Shown here piece by piece: positions 1 to 9,900 of a stretch of 15,845 nucleotides of DNA. Position 1 is the first letter of the stretch; the number at the start of each line of letters is the position of its first letter. The notes below the pieces were generated by a model, which was not told where the DNA came from, ran no database searches, and saw only the letters and a list, made by a program, of their open reading frames with translations. The stretch comes from an uncultured Burkholderiales bacterium (lineage in GTDB: Bacteria > Pseudomonadota > Gammaproteobacteria > Burkholderiales > Burkholderiaceae_D): the NCBI GenBank assembly GCA_937872165.1, contig CALMOR010000119.1, positions 11,772 through 27,616 on the forward strand. Direction: 5' to 3'. A program made the translations under genes and the position numbers.

Positions 1-462
1 GTCCCCCAGCGCGGCGATCTCCTTCGGCACCACCGGACTCGAGCCGGTCGCGACGATGAACGCCGCCGCCTCGATGCGCTGGCCGCCGACCTCGATCGCG
101 TCCGGCGCGACGAAACGCGCGGTGCCCGTCACCAGCCGGTCGCCGAGCTTCTCGCGGGTCTTCGCCACCTGACCGCCGACCATACGTCCGCGCAGCGCGC
201 GCACCTCGTCCCACAGGTCCTGGCGGATGCGGGCCGCATCGGTCGCGTTCCACTTCGCGAGGGCGTTCGCGGTGGTCCAGCGTCGACCGGCATGGAGGAG
301 GGCCTTCGACGGGATGCAGCCGACCCGCACGCAGGTCGTGCCGAGGGGGCCGTGGTCGACGACGACGACGGAGCGGCCCGCGCGGTCGATCTCGCCCACT
401 GCCGAAAGTCCGGCGGTACCGGCGCCGATGACGACGATGTCCACGCGACGCGATGCGTTCAA
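1..462 (-). CDS. Pyridine nucleotide-disulfide oxidoreductase (dihydrolipoamide dehydrogenase-like), partial
   Basis: The first 154 residues of a flavoprotein disulfide reductase; the rest runs off the left edge (the family is usually about 460-480 aa). The translation opens with a Rossmann dinucleotide-binding strand, VDIVVIGAGTAGLSA (GxGxxG), then GTTCVRVGCIPSKAL, which holds the redox-active CxxxxC pair, and ends near ATGSSPVVP, the conserved segment closing the first FAD-binding part. The GTTC.RVGC.PSK form resembles the proteobacterial dihydrolipoyl-dehydrogenase-like group rather than the classic GGTCLNVGCIPSK of pyruvate dehydrogenase E3, so the in vivo substrate is unknown. The chosen start is TTG at 462, since GGAG at 472-469 sits six bases upstream. 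A GTG at 444 is the alternative, but it lies directly at the first Rossmann strand. It is divergent from the hydrolase to its right. Confidence 0.88.
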   Translation of the reverse strand, partial: MNASRRVDIVVIGAGTAGLSAVGEIDRAGRSVVVVDHGPLGTTCVRVGCIPSKALLHAGRRWTTANALAKWNATDAARIRQDLWDEVRALRGRMVGGQVAKTREKLGDRLVTGTARFVAPDAIEVGGQRIEAAAFIVATGSSPVVPKEIAALGD

Positions 463-657
463 TGGCTTCTCCGGGTTCCGTTGCGGCATACGTCGCGGCC
501 CGCGTGGCCGCACCTCGTGCATACGCGGTCGAGCCGCCTCCGGTTGCGCGAGGCGGCGCGGCGCGCACTGTACGCGAAGCGCGACCGACCTTTCGGCGGC
601 GACGCTATGATCGCGGCCGGCGAGGACGACCGGCGCGTCGATGCGCCCCAAGGACGG
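463..657. other. Divergent intergenic region
   Basis: About 195 bases between the divergent oxidoreductase and hydrolase genes. A TATGAT hexamer at 606-611 is a possible -10 for the hydrolase, but no convincing -35 lies 16-18 bases upstream. No long inverted repeat was seen. The open frames crossing this stretch have no recognisable domain and are treated as chance reading frames in GC-rich DNA. Confidence 0.4.
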
Positions 658-1540
658 ATGACGGCGATGCGGATGGAACATCTCGATCTCGATGCGAACG
701 GCGCCCGTTTCCATGTCGTCGCCACGGGCCGGGGCAGTCCGCTGATGCCGATCCACGGCCGGCCGGAGTTCTGGCCGACGTGGCGGCCGGTGATGGAGCG
801 TCTCGCCCCGGGCCGTCGCATGATCGCGCCCACCTGCGCGGCTTCGGCGACAGCGACAAGCCACGCGGTCCGCACGGCGCAGCGGACCATGCGAAGGACT
901 TGCTCGCGATCCTCGACGGACTCGGGCCCGAGCGGGTCGGCCTGGTCGGTCACGACGTGGGCGGCGCGGTCGTGCAGGCGATGGCGCGTGCGGCGCCCGA
1001 GCGCATCACGGGCCTCTTCTTCTTCGACTTCGTGTATCCCGGCATCGGCCCGCGCATCGCGTCGCCCGACCGGCTCGACGAGATCCGGTACCAGTCCTTC
1101 CACCAGACCGACGTCGCGGTGGCGCTGGTCGGCGAAAGTCGCGCGTCGTGTCGCGCCTGCCTCGAGCACATCGTCGAGCACTGGCCGCATCGTCCGCATC
1201 CCTTCGGCGACGACTTCGAGGCGCTGGTCGACAACTTCATGAAGCCGGGCAACCTCGCGGCGGCTTCGCCTACTCCCGCGCCGCGCACGCGGCGCGCATC
1301 GCGATGGCGAGCGGCAACGCCGAACCGTTGCCGCCGATCGCGCTGCCGACCTGCGTCCGCTGGGCCGAGCACGACGTGCTGTTCCCGTACGCCGGGACCG
1401 ACCGCCTCGGCGAGACCTTCACCGATCTCGACCTCGCGCGCTTCGACGGCGTGGGGCACTTCCCGCATCGCGAAGATCCCGACCGCGCGGCCGCCGAGAT
1501 CGCGCGCTTCTTCGATCGGCTCGCGCCGGTCACTCGTTGA
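658..1540 (+). pseudogene. Epoxide hydrolase/haloacid-dehalogenase-like alpha/beta hydrolase, double frameshift
   Basis: A single alpha/beta-hydrolase fold protein (about 290 aa when repaired) is split over three frames. Frame 1 gives the N-terminus with GSPLMPIHGRPEFWPTW, the oxyanion HG motif. After IAP at 829-831 the protein continues in frame 3 as LRGFGDSDKP and GHDVGGAVVQ, where the Asp codon at 954-956 is the expected nucleophile. Near 1259 it moves to frame 2 as GGFAYSRAAHAARI, the acid Asp in WAEHDVLFP (codon 1373-1375) and the catalytic His in GVGHFPH (1457-1459). Each shift is repaired by adding one G: before 832 to restore APDLRGFG, and near 1259 to restore NLAGGFAY. The Asp nucleophile in GHD points to epoxide hydrolase or dehalogenase rather than a serine esterase. 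Start chosen at ATG 658 with AAGGA close upstream; 667 and 673 are alternatives. It may be a young pseudogene or an intact gene with sequencing errors. Confidence 0.85.
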
Positions 1541-1586
1541 TCCACTCGCGTCCGCATGGGCGGACGCGCCTCTTGCAGGAGCATCC

Positions 1587-2345
1587 ATGGAAGTCGTCAT
1601 CATCACCGGCGCGTCGAAGGGCCTCGGCGCGGCAATGGCCGAGCGCCTGCTGTCGCGCGAGCGCCGCATCGTCGGCATCTCGCGGTCGCCGAACGCCGGA
1701 CTCGCCGTCGCCGCGCGCGACAAGGACGCCTGGCTCGACTGGTACCTGCACGATCTCGCGGACGTCGAAGGGACCGACGCGCTCGCCGCGTCGATCTGCG
1801 CGGGGCTGCCGTCGGACGCGACGTCCTACGCACTGGTCAACAACGCCGCCCTCGCGGGGCCGGTGGGCTCGATCGCGTCGCTGTCGGGCGCGGCCGTCGC
1901 CGCTTCGGTCGCCGTCAACCTGACGGCCGCGATGATCTTCACGTCGCGCTTCCTCGCGGCCACCGCGGGCTTCGATGCCGAGCGCCGCGTGCTGAACATC
2001 TCGTCGGGACTCGCCCGGCGCCCGATGGACGGCACGTCGGCCTACTGCGCGACCAAGGCGGCGCTCGACATGTTCACGCGCTGCATCAACGCGGAGCCCG
2101 ACGATGCGGGCCGTGCGAAGCGGAAGGCGAAGGCGGTCTCGCTCGCGCCCGGCGTGATCGACACCGGCATGCAGGTCTTCATGCGCGGACAGGACGCGGA
2201 CGTGTTCCCCGAAGGCCGGAACTTCAAGGCGATGAAGGACGAGGGTCGCCTGGTCTCGCCCGACGACGTGGCCGCGAAGATCGTCGGCTACCTGCAGCGC
2301 GCCGACTTCGGTGCGACCGAACTCGACGACATCCGGAACGCGTGA
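1587..2345 (+). CDS. SDR family oxidoreductase, benzil/sepiapterin reductase-like
   Basis: A complete 252-aa short-chain dehydrogenase/reductase, expected to be a cytosolic NADP(H)-dependent carbonyl reductase. The cofactor motif TGASKGLG is at residues 7-14, NNA at 85-87, the catalytic Ser in NISSG at about 139-140, and YCATK at 153-157 supplies Tyr153 and Lys157. The pattern NISSG, YCATKAALDMFTRC, LAPGVIDTGMQ, LVSPDDVA and a final DIRN matches the sepiapterin reductase / (S)-benzoin-forming benzil reductase branch as I remember it; the real substrate cannot be read from sequence. AGGAG at 1577-1581 lies five bases before ATG 1587. It follows the broken hydrolase by 46 bases in the same orientation, and an 84-base gap with an operator separates it from the toxin-antitoxin pair. 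The same frame stays open upstream through the hydrolase only because of the frameshift there. Confidence 0.93.
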   Translation: MEVVIITGASKGLGAAMAERLLSRERRIVGISRSPNAGLAVAARDKDAWLDWYLHDLADVEGTDALAASICAGLPSDATSYALVNNAALAGPVGSIASLSGAAVAASVAVNLTAAMIFTSRFLAATAGFDAERRVLNISSGLARRPMDGTSAYCATKAALDMFTRCINAEPDDAGRAKRKAKAVSLAPGVIDTGMQVFMRGQDADVFPEGRNFKAMKDEGRLVSPDDVAAKIVGYLQRADFGATELDDIRNA

Positions 2346-2365
2346 CGCGGCGGCCGCCGCGCCGG

Positions 2366-2395
2366 TTGCCGCGCCCGCACCATCTGTGACACAAT
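2366..2395 (+). promoter_or_regulatory. Possible promoter of the antitoxin-toxin-lysS operon
   Basis: TTGCCG at 2366-2371 and CACAAT at 2390-2395 are separated by 18 bases and could act as weak -35 and -10 elements. The -10 overlaps the left operator half, as expected for an autorepressed toxin-antitoxin promoter. Each hexamer matches the sigma-70 consensus only partly, so this is a tentative call. Confidence 0.35.
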
Positions 2396-2413
2396 CCGCG
2401 GTTCTGTGTCACA
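2385..2413. promoter_or_regulatory. Paired palindromic operator (two TGTGNCACA sites) upstream of the antitoxin
   Basis: TGTGACACA at 2385-2393 and TGTGTCACA at 2405-2413 are perfect reverse complements of each other around an 11-base spacer. Each arm is itself a nine-base palindrome of the form TGTG-N-CACA, so the element can be read as two dimer sites whose centres are 20 bases (two helical turns) apart. It ends 16 bases before the antitoxin ATG. Phd- and VapB-type antitoxins autorepress through palindromes at this location, so this is the likely operator. The arrangement itself is seen directly; the binding protein is inferred. Confidence 0.72.
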
Positions 2414-2429
2414 TCGGGTCGAGACGACG

Positions 2430-2693
2430 ATGCGTGAATTCAGCGTGCGCGAGATGCGGGCCGGCTACGGCGCGATAGCGGCCGCGCTCGAGAGCGAAGG
2501 CGAGGTCGTTCTCACGCATCACGGCAGACCTTTCGCGAAAGTGGTGCCCTTCGTCGAGGAACCGGATGCCGCGGCGCTCGCCGCCGAAGCGCGACGCCGT
2601 CGCGAGGCCTGGGCGGGGCAGCGGCGAAAGGCGCTGGCGCGGATGCCGAAGCTGCCGGCGTTCGACTGGGATGCGCTCAGGGCCGACCGCTGA
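2430..2693 (+). CDS. Type II antitoxin, Phd/YefM (VapB-like) family
   Basis: An 87-aa protein beginning MREFSVREMRAGYGAIAAAL, with VVLTHHGRPFAKVVPF after it. This is the Phd/YefM fold: an N-terminal DNA-binding dimer domain followed by a charged, probably flexible C-terminal tail (about residues 47-87) that would wrap and neutralise the toxin. ATG 2430 is preferred over GTG 2406 because 2406 lies inside the right operator arm and homologues start at the MxxFSVRE segment. The Shine-Dalgarno is weak. The stop codon overlaps the toxin start by one base (TGATG), the usual coupling in these modules. It is expected to repress its own promoter at the 2385-2413 operator, alone or with the toxin. Confidence 0.9.
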   Translation: MREFSVREMRAGYGAIAAALESEGEVVLTHHGRPFAKVVPFVEEPDAAALAAEARRRREAWAGQRRKALARMPKLPAFDWDALRADR

Positions 2694-3126
2694 TGGAATA
2701 CATCGACACGTCCGCACTGCTGAAGGCCTACGTTCCCGAGCCCGACAGCGACGCCTTCGTCGACTGGGCAGAGGGCGTGCCGACGCGCTGCATCAGTCCG
2801 CTGTCGGCGATCGAACTGCATTGCGCGATCCATCGGCGGCATCGCATGGGTCTCCTCGACGGGCGCCAGCGCAGGTCTGCGATCGGGGACTTCGATCGCG
2901 AGGTCGATGCCGACCTCTACAAGCTGCTGCCCTGGCCGGGCGATGGTTTCGCCGAAGGCCGCGCCGCGATCGAACGTTGTCGTCCGATCCCGTTGCGCGT
3001 GCTCGACGCGCTGCATCTCGCGGTCGCGCTGCATCACCGCTGCACCGGCTTCGCGACGGCCGATCCGTTCCAGGCACGGGCGGCGCGCCGCCTCGGCTTG
3101 CGCGTCAAGACCTTCTTCCCCTCCGC

Positions 3127-3130
<4 letters not shown>
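2693..3130 (+). CDS. vapC: Type II toxin, PIN-domain ribonuclease (VapC family)
   Basis: A 145-aa PIN-domain protein of full length for VapC. The acidic Mg2+-binding residues are visible: Asp5 in MEYIDTSALLK, Glu in SAIEL, Asp in VLDALHLA and Asp in FATADPFQ. VapC enzymes are endoribonucleases that usually cut tRNA or rRNA to halt translation; the target of this one cannot be told from sequence. It overlaps the antitoxin stop by one base. Its own stop overlaps the lysS start by four bases (ATGA at 3127-3130), which is unusual because toxin genes usually end their operon. No disruption of the catalytic set is seen, so it is probably active. Confidence 0.92.
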
Positions 3131-4697
<1,567 letters not shown>

Positions 4698-4701
<4 letters not shown>

Positions 4702-5897
4702 GCCCGGACCACCGACGCCGACGCTTCGTCGGCAACGCGGCGCTGCTGTCTGCCGCGGCGCTGACGACGCCGCGGTTCGTCCGTGCCGCGGGTCCCGACG
4801 AGACGGCCGCGCCGTCCGGCACCGCGCCGTTCGCCGCGCGCGCGGCGCTGGTCCCGATCGACGCGCGGGCCGATCGCATCGTCGAGATCAACGTCTGCAC
4901 GCGTCCGTTCCGCGCGGCCGGCCCGCGCATCGAGATCGAGCGCATCGCCGGGCGGACGGTCGTCCACAACTACGGCCACGGCGGTGCCGGCTGGTCGTTG
5001 TCGTGGGGATCCGCGGCGATCGCGATCGGCCTCGTGCGCGCCGCGCCGGGCGCGCGCATCGCGGTGATCGGCTGCGGCGCCATCGGGCTGACGTCGGCGC
5101 TGACCGCGCAACGCGCCGGCTATCGGGTCCGCATCTACACGCGCGAGCGGCCGCCCAACGTGCGCTCGTCGGGCGCGTCGGGGGTCTGGTCGCCCGACTC
5201 GCGGATCTGCACGCTCGACGGCGCGACGCCCGCGTTCGCGCTGCGCTGGGAAGCGATGGCGCGGCGGTCCTTCCACATCTACCAGAACCTGCTCGGGCTG
5301 CCCGGCGATCCGGTCGAATGGCGCGACGGCTACGTGTTGTCCGACCTTCCGCTGGACCGCTCGGCCCCGCGCGAGGACGGCGAGCCGCCCTATCCGTCGC
5401 TGCAGGCCGATCGGCTGCGCGACCTCGACCCCCGCTCGCAGACCTTGTCGGCCGCCGAGCATCCGTTCCCCGTGCCCTACGTGCGGCGCTATACGCAGAT
5501 GGTGTTCAACCTCAGCGCCTACACGCGGCTGCTGGTCGACGATTTCCTGCGGGCCGGCGGCGAGATCGTCACGCGCGGCTTCGACCACCCGCGCGAGTTC
5601 CGCTCGCTGCCCGAGACGACCGTCGTCAACGCGACCGGCTACGGCGCCCGCGCCCTGTTCGACGACGAGTCGATCGTGCCGGTGCGCGGACAGACCGCGC
5701 GACTCGTGCCGCAGCCGGCGGTGACCTACGGCATCAGCTATCGCGGCCACGACCTGTCGGTGGTTCCGCGGCGCGACGGCATCCTCGTGCAGGCGCAGGC
5801 CGAAGGCGACTTCGGCAACGCCGACACGACGCCGGACCGACGCGCTTCCGAGGACGCGGTGGCGCGTCTGGCCGCGCTCTTCCCCGGCGTCCGCTGA
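4698..5897 (+). CDS. Tat-exported D-amino-acid-oxidase-like FAD oxidoreductase, circularly permuted
   Basis: A 399-aa protein starting at GTG 4698, which overlaps the lysS stop (GTGA). Residues 5-30 (HRRRRFVGNAALLSAAALTT) look like a twin-arginine signal peptide with the RRxF pattern, so the mature flavoprotein is probably periplasmic and folded with FAD before export. Next come CTRPFRAAGPRIEIE (from Cys67) and VVHNYGHGGAGWSLSWG (Tyr92, His94), the signature normally near the C-terminus of D-amino-acid oxidases. The FAD-binding motif IAVIGCGAIGLTSAL (Gly125-x-Gly127-x-x-Gly130), normally N-terminal, follows, then the YVLSD, VVNATGYGAR and PVRGQTARLV segments. The protein ends at FPGVR, where the GFRP.RP segment would follow in the classic enzyme. 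Likely role: oxidative deamination of D-amino acids or related amines, giving the oxo acid, ammonia and peroxide. Similar Tat-bearing proteins may exist in other Proteobacteria. The substrate is not determined. Confidence 0.88.
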
Positions 5898-5907
5898 GGC
5901 CGTCGCG

Positions 5908-6921
5908 GTCTCTTCCCTTTCCTCGCGCGCGACCGACGCGGACGTCCTCGTCGTCGGCGGCGGCATCGCCGGACTGTCGGCCGCGTACTTCGCGTCGCGG
6001 CGCGGCCGACGCGTCACGATCGTCGACGAGGGTGTCCATCGAGCCAGCGACCTGCCGCTCGCACTGATCAACCCGCTGCGCGGACGCGACGGCCGGCTGG
6101 TGACCGACGGAGTCGACGGCATGCACGCGAGCTTCGCGCTGATCGACGCGTTGCGCGAAGAGGGGCACGTGGTCCGTGCGCAGCGCGGGCTCCATCGACC
6201 GCTGATCGGCGTCGTCGCCGCAGCGACCGAGCGCGCATGGTGGGACGGCCGCATCGGAGGGCGCCTGCGCTTCGACTGGCACGACGTCGCGCCGGCATCG
6301 CTCGGGCTGGTCGATGCGGTACCCGCGCTGCGGCTCCACGATGCGGGCTGCGTCGACGCGGGGACGCTGCTCGCGGCGTTGCGTGCCGCGAGCGCCGCGA
6401 CCGTCGTCGTCGACCGCGTGACGGCCGTCGTCGCGAACGAAGGTCGGGGCGGTGTCGTCACGACCGCGGACGGTGGACGCATCGCGGCGCGCACGCTGCT
6501 GTGGTGCGGCGGCGCATGGGGCGCGTGGCTCCTCGACGGGCAGGAGGCGGACGCCGTCTACAAGCCCGGCAGTCTCGTCGAGATGCCGGGCCTCGTCACG
6601 CGCGAGCCGCTGTCGTTCGGGCTCTACGCGGCGCCCTCGCGCGCGTCGACGACCTGGGTCGGTCCGACGAGCGAGGGATCGCAGGCGAGCTTCCCCGACG
6701 CCGCGGTGCCGTCCACAGCCGTCGCACTTCTGGAGGATCGCATCGCGCGCGTGTTCGGCACGACGATGGCGCCGTGCGCCCGATGGCGCGGTGTCCGGCT
6801 CGTGCGCCTTTCCACGCGCGCGACCGCCTCGCTCGCCGGAGTCGACACCGTCGCCGCGCTCGGCTCGCGAGGCTTCCTGACGGCCCCGCTCCTGGCGGCG
6901 CGATGGGCCCGCTCGCTATGA
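5908..6921 (+). CDS. FAD-dependent oxidoreductase of the DAO superfamily, start codon not evident
   Basis: About 337 aa. DADVLVVGGGIAGLSAAYFAS (GGGIAG at about residues 17-22) with VTIVDEG closing the second strand is a canonical DAO/glycine-oxidase type FAD-binding fold. SDLPLALINPLRGRDGR and TLLWCGGAWGAWLL are consistent with the family, with some resemblance to the MnmC C-terminal oxidase domain, and the end (AALGSRGFLTAPLLA) matches the usual C-terminal FAD contact. The frame is open from 5725, but no ATG, GTG, TTG or CTG occurs before the Rossmann motif; the first GTG is at 6100, after it. GAGG at 5896-5899 sits eight bases before a GTC at 5908, so a GTG start changed to GTC is the most economical reading, and I use it as a provisional start. 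It begins 10 bases after the previous flavoprotein and probably forms a pair with it. Substrate unknown. Confidence 0.75.
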   Translation, partial: VSSLSSRATDADVLVVGGGIAGLSAAYFASRRGRRVTIVDEGVHRASDLPLALINPLRGRDGRLVTDGVDGMHASFALIDALREEGHVVRAQRGLHRPLIGVVAAATERAWWDGRIGGRLRFDWHDVAPASLGLVDAVPALRLHDAGCVDAGTLLAALRAASAATVVVDRVTAVVANEGRGGVVTTADGGRIAARTLLWCGGAWGAWLLDGQEADAVYKPGSLVEMPGLVTREPLSFGLYAAPSRASTTWVGPTSEGSQASFPDAAVPSTAVALLEDRIARVFGTTMAPCARWRGVRLVRLSTRATASLAGVDTVAALGSRGFLTAPLLAARWARSL

Positions 6922-6922
6922 T
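6917..6922 (+). promoter_or_regulatory. Possible -10 element upstream of the CPBP protease gene
   Basis: A TATGAT hexamer overlaps the stop codon of the preceding gene, 61 bases before the protease GTG. No good -35 is visible at standard spacing. A five-pair hairpin (GGGCT at 6927-6931, AGCCC at 6939-6943) would lie at the start of the leader. Weak evidence only. Confidence 0.3.
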
Positions 6923-6982
6923 GCGCGGGCTCTCCAGCAGCCCCCAACGTCGTCGCACCGTTCCACCGATCGAAAGGCCGTC

Positions 6983-9900
6983 GTGACCTCCACCCTGCTC
7001 CGGAAACCCGTGGCCTGGATCGCATTGCTGATCGTCTCGGCCCTGTGCGTCTTCACGGTGCTGCGCTACTTCGGCGATGCGTTCTCGGTGCTCGACCTCG
7101 ACGTCACGATGTCGCGCGACGACGCGATCCGCGAAGCGCGTCGCATCGCGGGCGAACGGCAGCTCGCCACCGGCGGGCTCCCGCGGGTGCTCACCGAAGC
7201 GGTCGCGAGCTTCGACGGTGACGCGACGGCGCAGACCTTCATCGAGCTCGAAGGCGGCGGCAAGCCCGCGCTGAAGCCGCTCATCGGCGGCGACGCCGGC
7301 GACGGCCGCAACGAGTTCACGTTGTACAAGTGGCGCGTGCGCCTCTACGCGCCGCAGTCCGAGCCCGAGGTGCAGATCGCGTTCACGCCCGACGGCCGAC
7401 CGTCGGGCTTTTTCAGCAAGGTGCCCGAGGCGGCGCCGGGTGCTGCGCTGTCGGCGAAGGAGGCGCGGACGATCGCGACGACCGTCGCCGCGCGCGACTG
7501 GGCCGTCGACTTCGAGCGTTATCGCCTGCTGACCGAGTCGGCGACGACCCGTCCTCGAGGGCGCGTCGATCACACGTTCGTCTACGAGCGCAAGGCCGGG
7601 AGCGCGCCGGCGATCGGCGACGGTCGCTTCCGGCTGCGCCTCGTCGTCAGCGGCGACCGGCTGACGCAACTCCAGCGGTTCGTCTTCGTGCCGGAGGCGT
7701 TCACCCGACGCTACGAGACGCTGCGGTCGGTCAACGACAACATCGCGGCGGCCGCGAGCATCGTCGCGGGACTGCTGTACGGACTGGGCGGCTGCCTCGT
7801 CGGATTGATCTGGCTGATGCGGCGCCGTGCGGTGCGCTGGGGGCCCGCGATGAAGTGGGCCGGGGTCGTCGCACTGCTGATCGGCGGCGCCTCGCTGGCC
7901 TCGATCTCCGCGAGCTGGTTCGACTACGACACGGCGAAATCCGCTTCGACCCACCTGTTCACGCACGTCGCCGGCGCGATCGTCGGCGCCATCGTCACCT
8001 GGCTCCTGCTGACCGTGGTCTTCGCCACTGCCGAGGGCCTCGGGCGCCAGGCGTTCGGCACCCATCCCCGGCTGTGGCGCACGTGGCGGACTCCATCGGC
8101 GATCTCGCGCGCGATCTGGGGTCGCACGCTCGCCGGCTACGCGTGGATCGGCTTCGACCTCGCGTTCATCGCGGGCTTCTACTTCGTCGTGCAGCGTCAT
8201 CTCGGGTGGTGGTCGCCGTCCGACGCGCTGATCGATCCGAACATCCTCGGCACGCGGCAACCGTGGCTCGCGCCGGTGTCGATGGCGCTGCAGGCGGGGA
8301 TGATGGAGGAGTCGCTGTTCCGCGCGGTGCCGCTCGCGGGTGCGGCGCTGCTCGGTCGCCGCTTCGGCCGCGAGAAGCTCTTCGTCGTCGTCGCGCTGGT
8401 GCTGCAGGCCGTCGTGTTCGGCTGCGCGCATGCGAACTATCCCGGTCAGCCCGCGTACGCGCGGCCGATCGAACTGTTCCTTCCGTCGCTGGTGTGGGGC
8501 GTGGTCTATCTGCGCTACGGCCTCGTGCCCGGCATGCTGTTCCATTTCGGCTTCGACCTCGTGCTGATGTCGATCCCGTTGTTCGTCACCGAAGTGCCCG
8601 GAATCGCGTTCGATCGCGCGATGGTGATCGGCGTCTTCGCGCTGCCGCTGGCCGTGCTGGTCGTGCAGCGGCTGCGGGCAGGGCGGCTGATCGACCTTCC
8701 CGACAGCGAGCGCAACGCGTCCGCGGCCGCGTCGGGCGCGTCGCGTACCGCGGCCGCGGTGGTCGATGCCGTCGACGAGGTCGGAGCCGCGTCCGAGGCA
8801 CCCTCGGTGTCGTCGACCGCCGTGCCGGACGGCGCGCCCGACTCGCGACGCCATGCGATCGCGCTGGCGACCATCGCGATCGTCGGCGTGATCGGCATCG
8901 GCATCCGGCTCGCGCAGCCCTTCGATGCGCCGGGCCTGTCCGTCGATCGCACGGAAGCCGTCGCGATCGCCGAGCGTGCGCTCGCCGCGCGGGGCACGCG
9001 ACTCGACGACCGCTGGCATCGCACCGCCAGGGCGGTCCGCGGCAGCGACGAGGCGGCCTCGCGCTTCGTGTGGCGCGAAGGAGGAAAGACTCTTTACAGT
9101 CGACTGATCGGCGGTCCGCTCGCGCCGCCGCACTGGGAGGTCCGCTTCGCGCGCTTCGACGGCGACGTCGCCGACCGCGATGCGTGGCGCGTGACGGTCG
9201 TCGACGATCGCCCGGCGCCGGACGGCGTGCGGCTGATCGAGCACGACGTTCCGGAGGCCCGGCCCGGCAGGCACCTGACCGAAGCCGAGGCCCGCCCGCT
9301 CGCGGAGGCGGCCGTCGCCGACCGGCTGAAGCTGCCGGTCGCTTCGCTGCGCGCGGTCTCGGCCGAGGCGACCGAGCAGCCGGCCCGCATCGACTGGGTC
9401 TTCACCTACACGGACGCGACGGTGGCGATGCCGGCGGGCGGCGAGGCGCGCGTGGTCGTCGAGATCGACGGCGACGAAGTGGTCGCGGTCGGTCGGACGC
9501 TGTTCGTGCCCGACGCCTGGTCGCGCGACGAACGTCGTCGCGACGAAGGACTCATCGTTCCGCGCGCCCTGCTCGGTTTCATCGGGGCCGCGTTCGTGCT
9601 CGTGTGCCTGGTGTCGCTGGTGCGCAGCATCGCGCGCGGCGAGGCGTCCGCTCGCGCCGCGTGGGTCGCGGCGCTGATCACCGTGCCGGTCCTGCTGGTC
9701 GGCGCCTTCCTCGGCTTCAACGCGACCGAGTCGGGCTTCACCGTCGCCGAGCCGTTCGGCAACCAGCTGCTTCGCGTCGCGCTGCAATGGCTCGGACTCG
9801 CCGCATCGGGCGGCCTCTTCGCCGCATTGATCGCGGCGGTCGGAGTGCGCATCGCGAGCCGGACCGAGGACCGTGCGCCGCCGTCGTCGGGGCGCTGGGT

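Noticed and set aside
453..2345. A 630-codon open frame that appears to fuse a hydrolase to the SDR protein
   Set aside because: It is produced by the frameshift in the hydrolase; between the hydrolase part and ATG 1587 it lacks homology, and the SDR has its own ribosome binding site.
2385..2413. A CRP-type site (TGTGA...TCACA)
   Set aside because: The half-sites are separated by 19 bases rather than the 6 of a CRP site, and each arm is a complete small palindrome beside a toxin-antitoxin gene.
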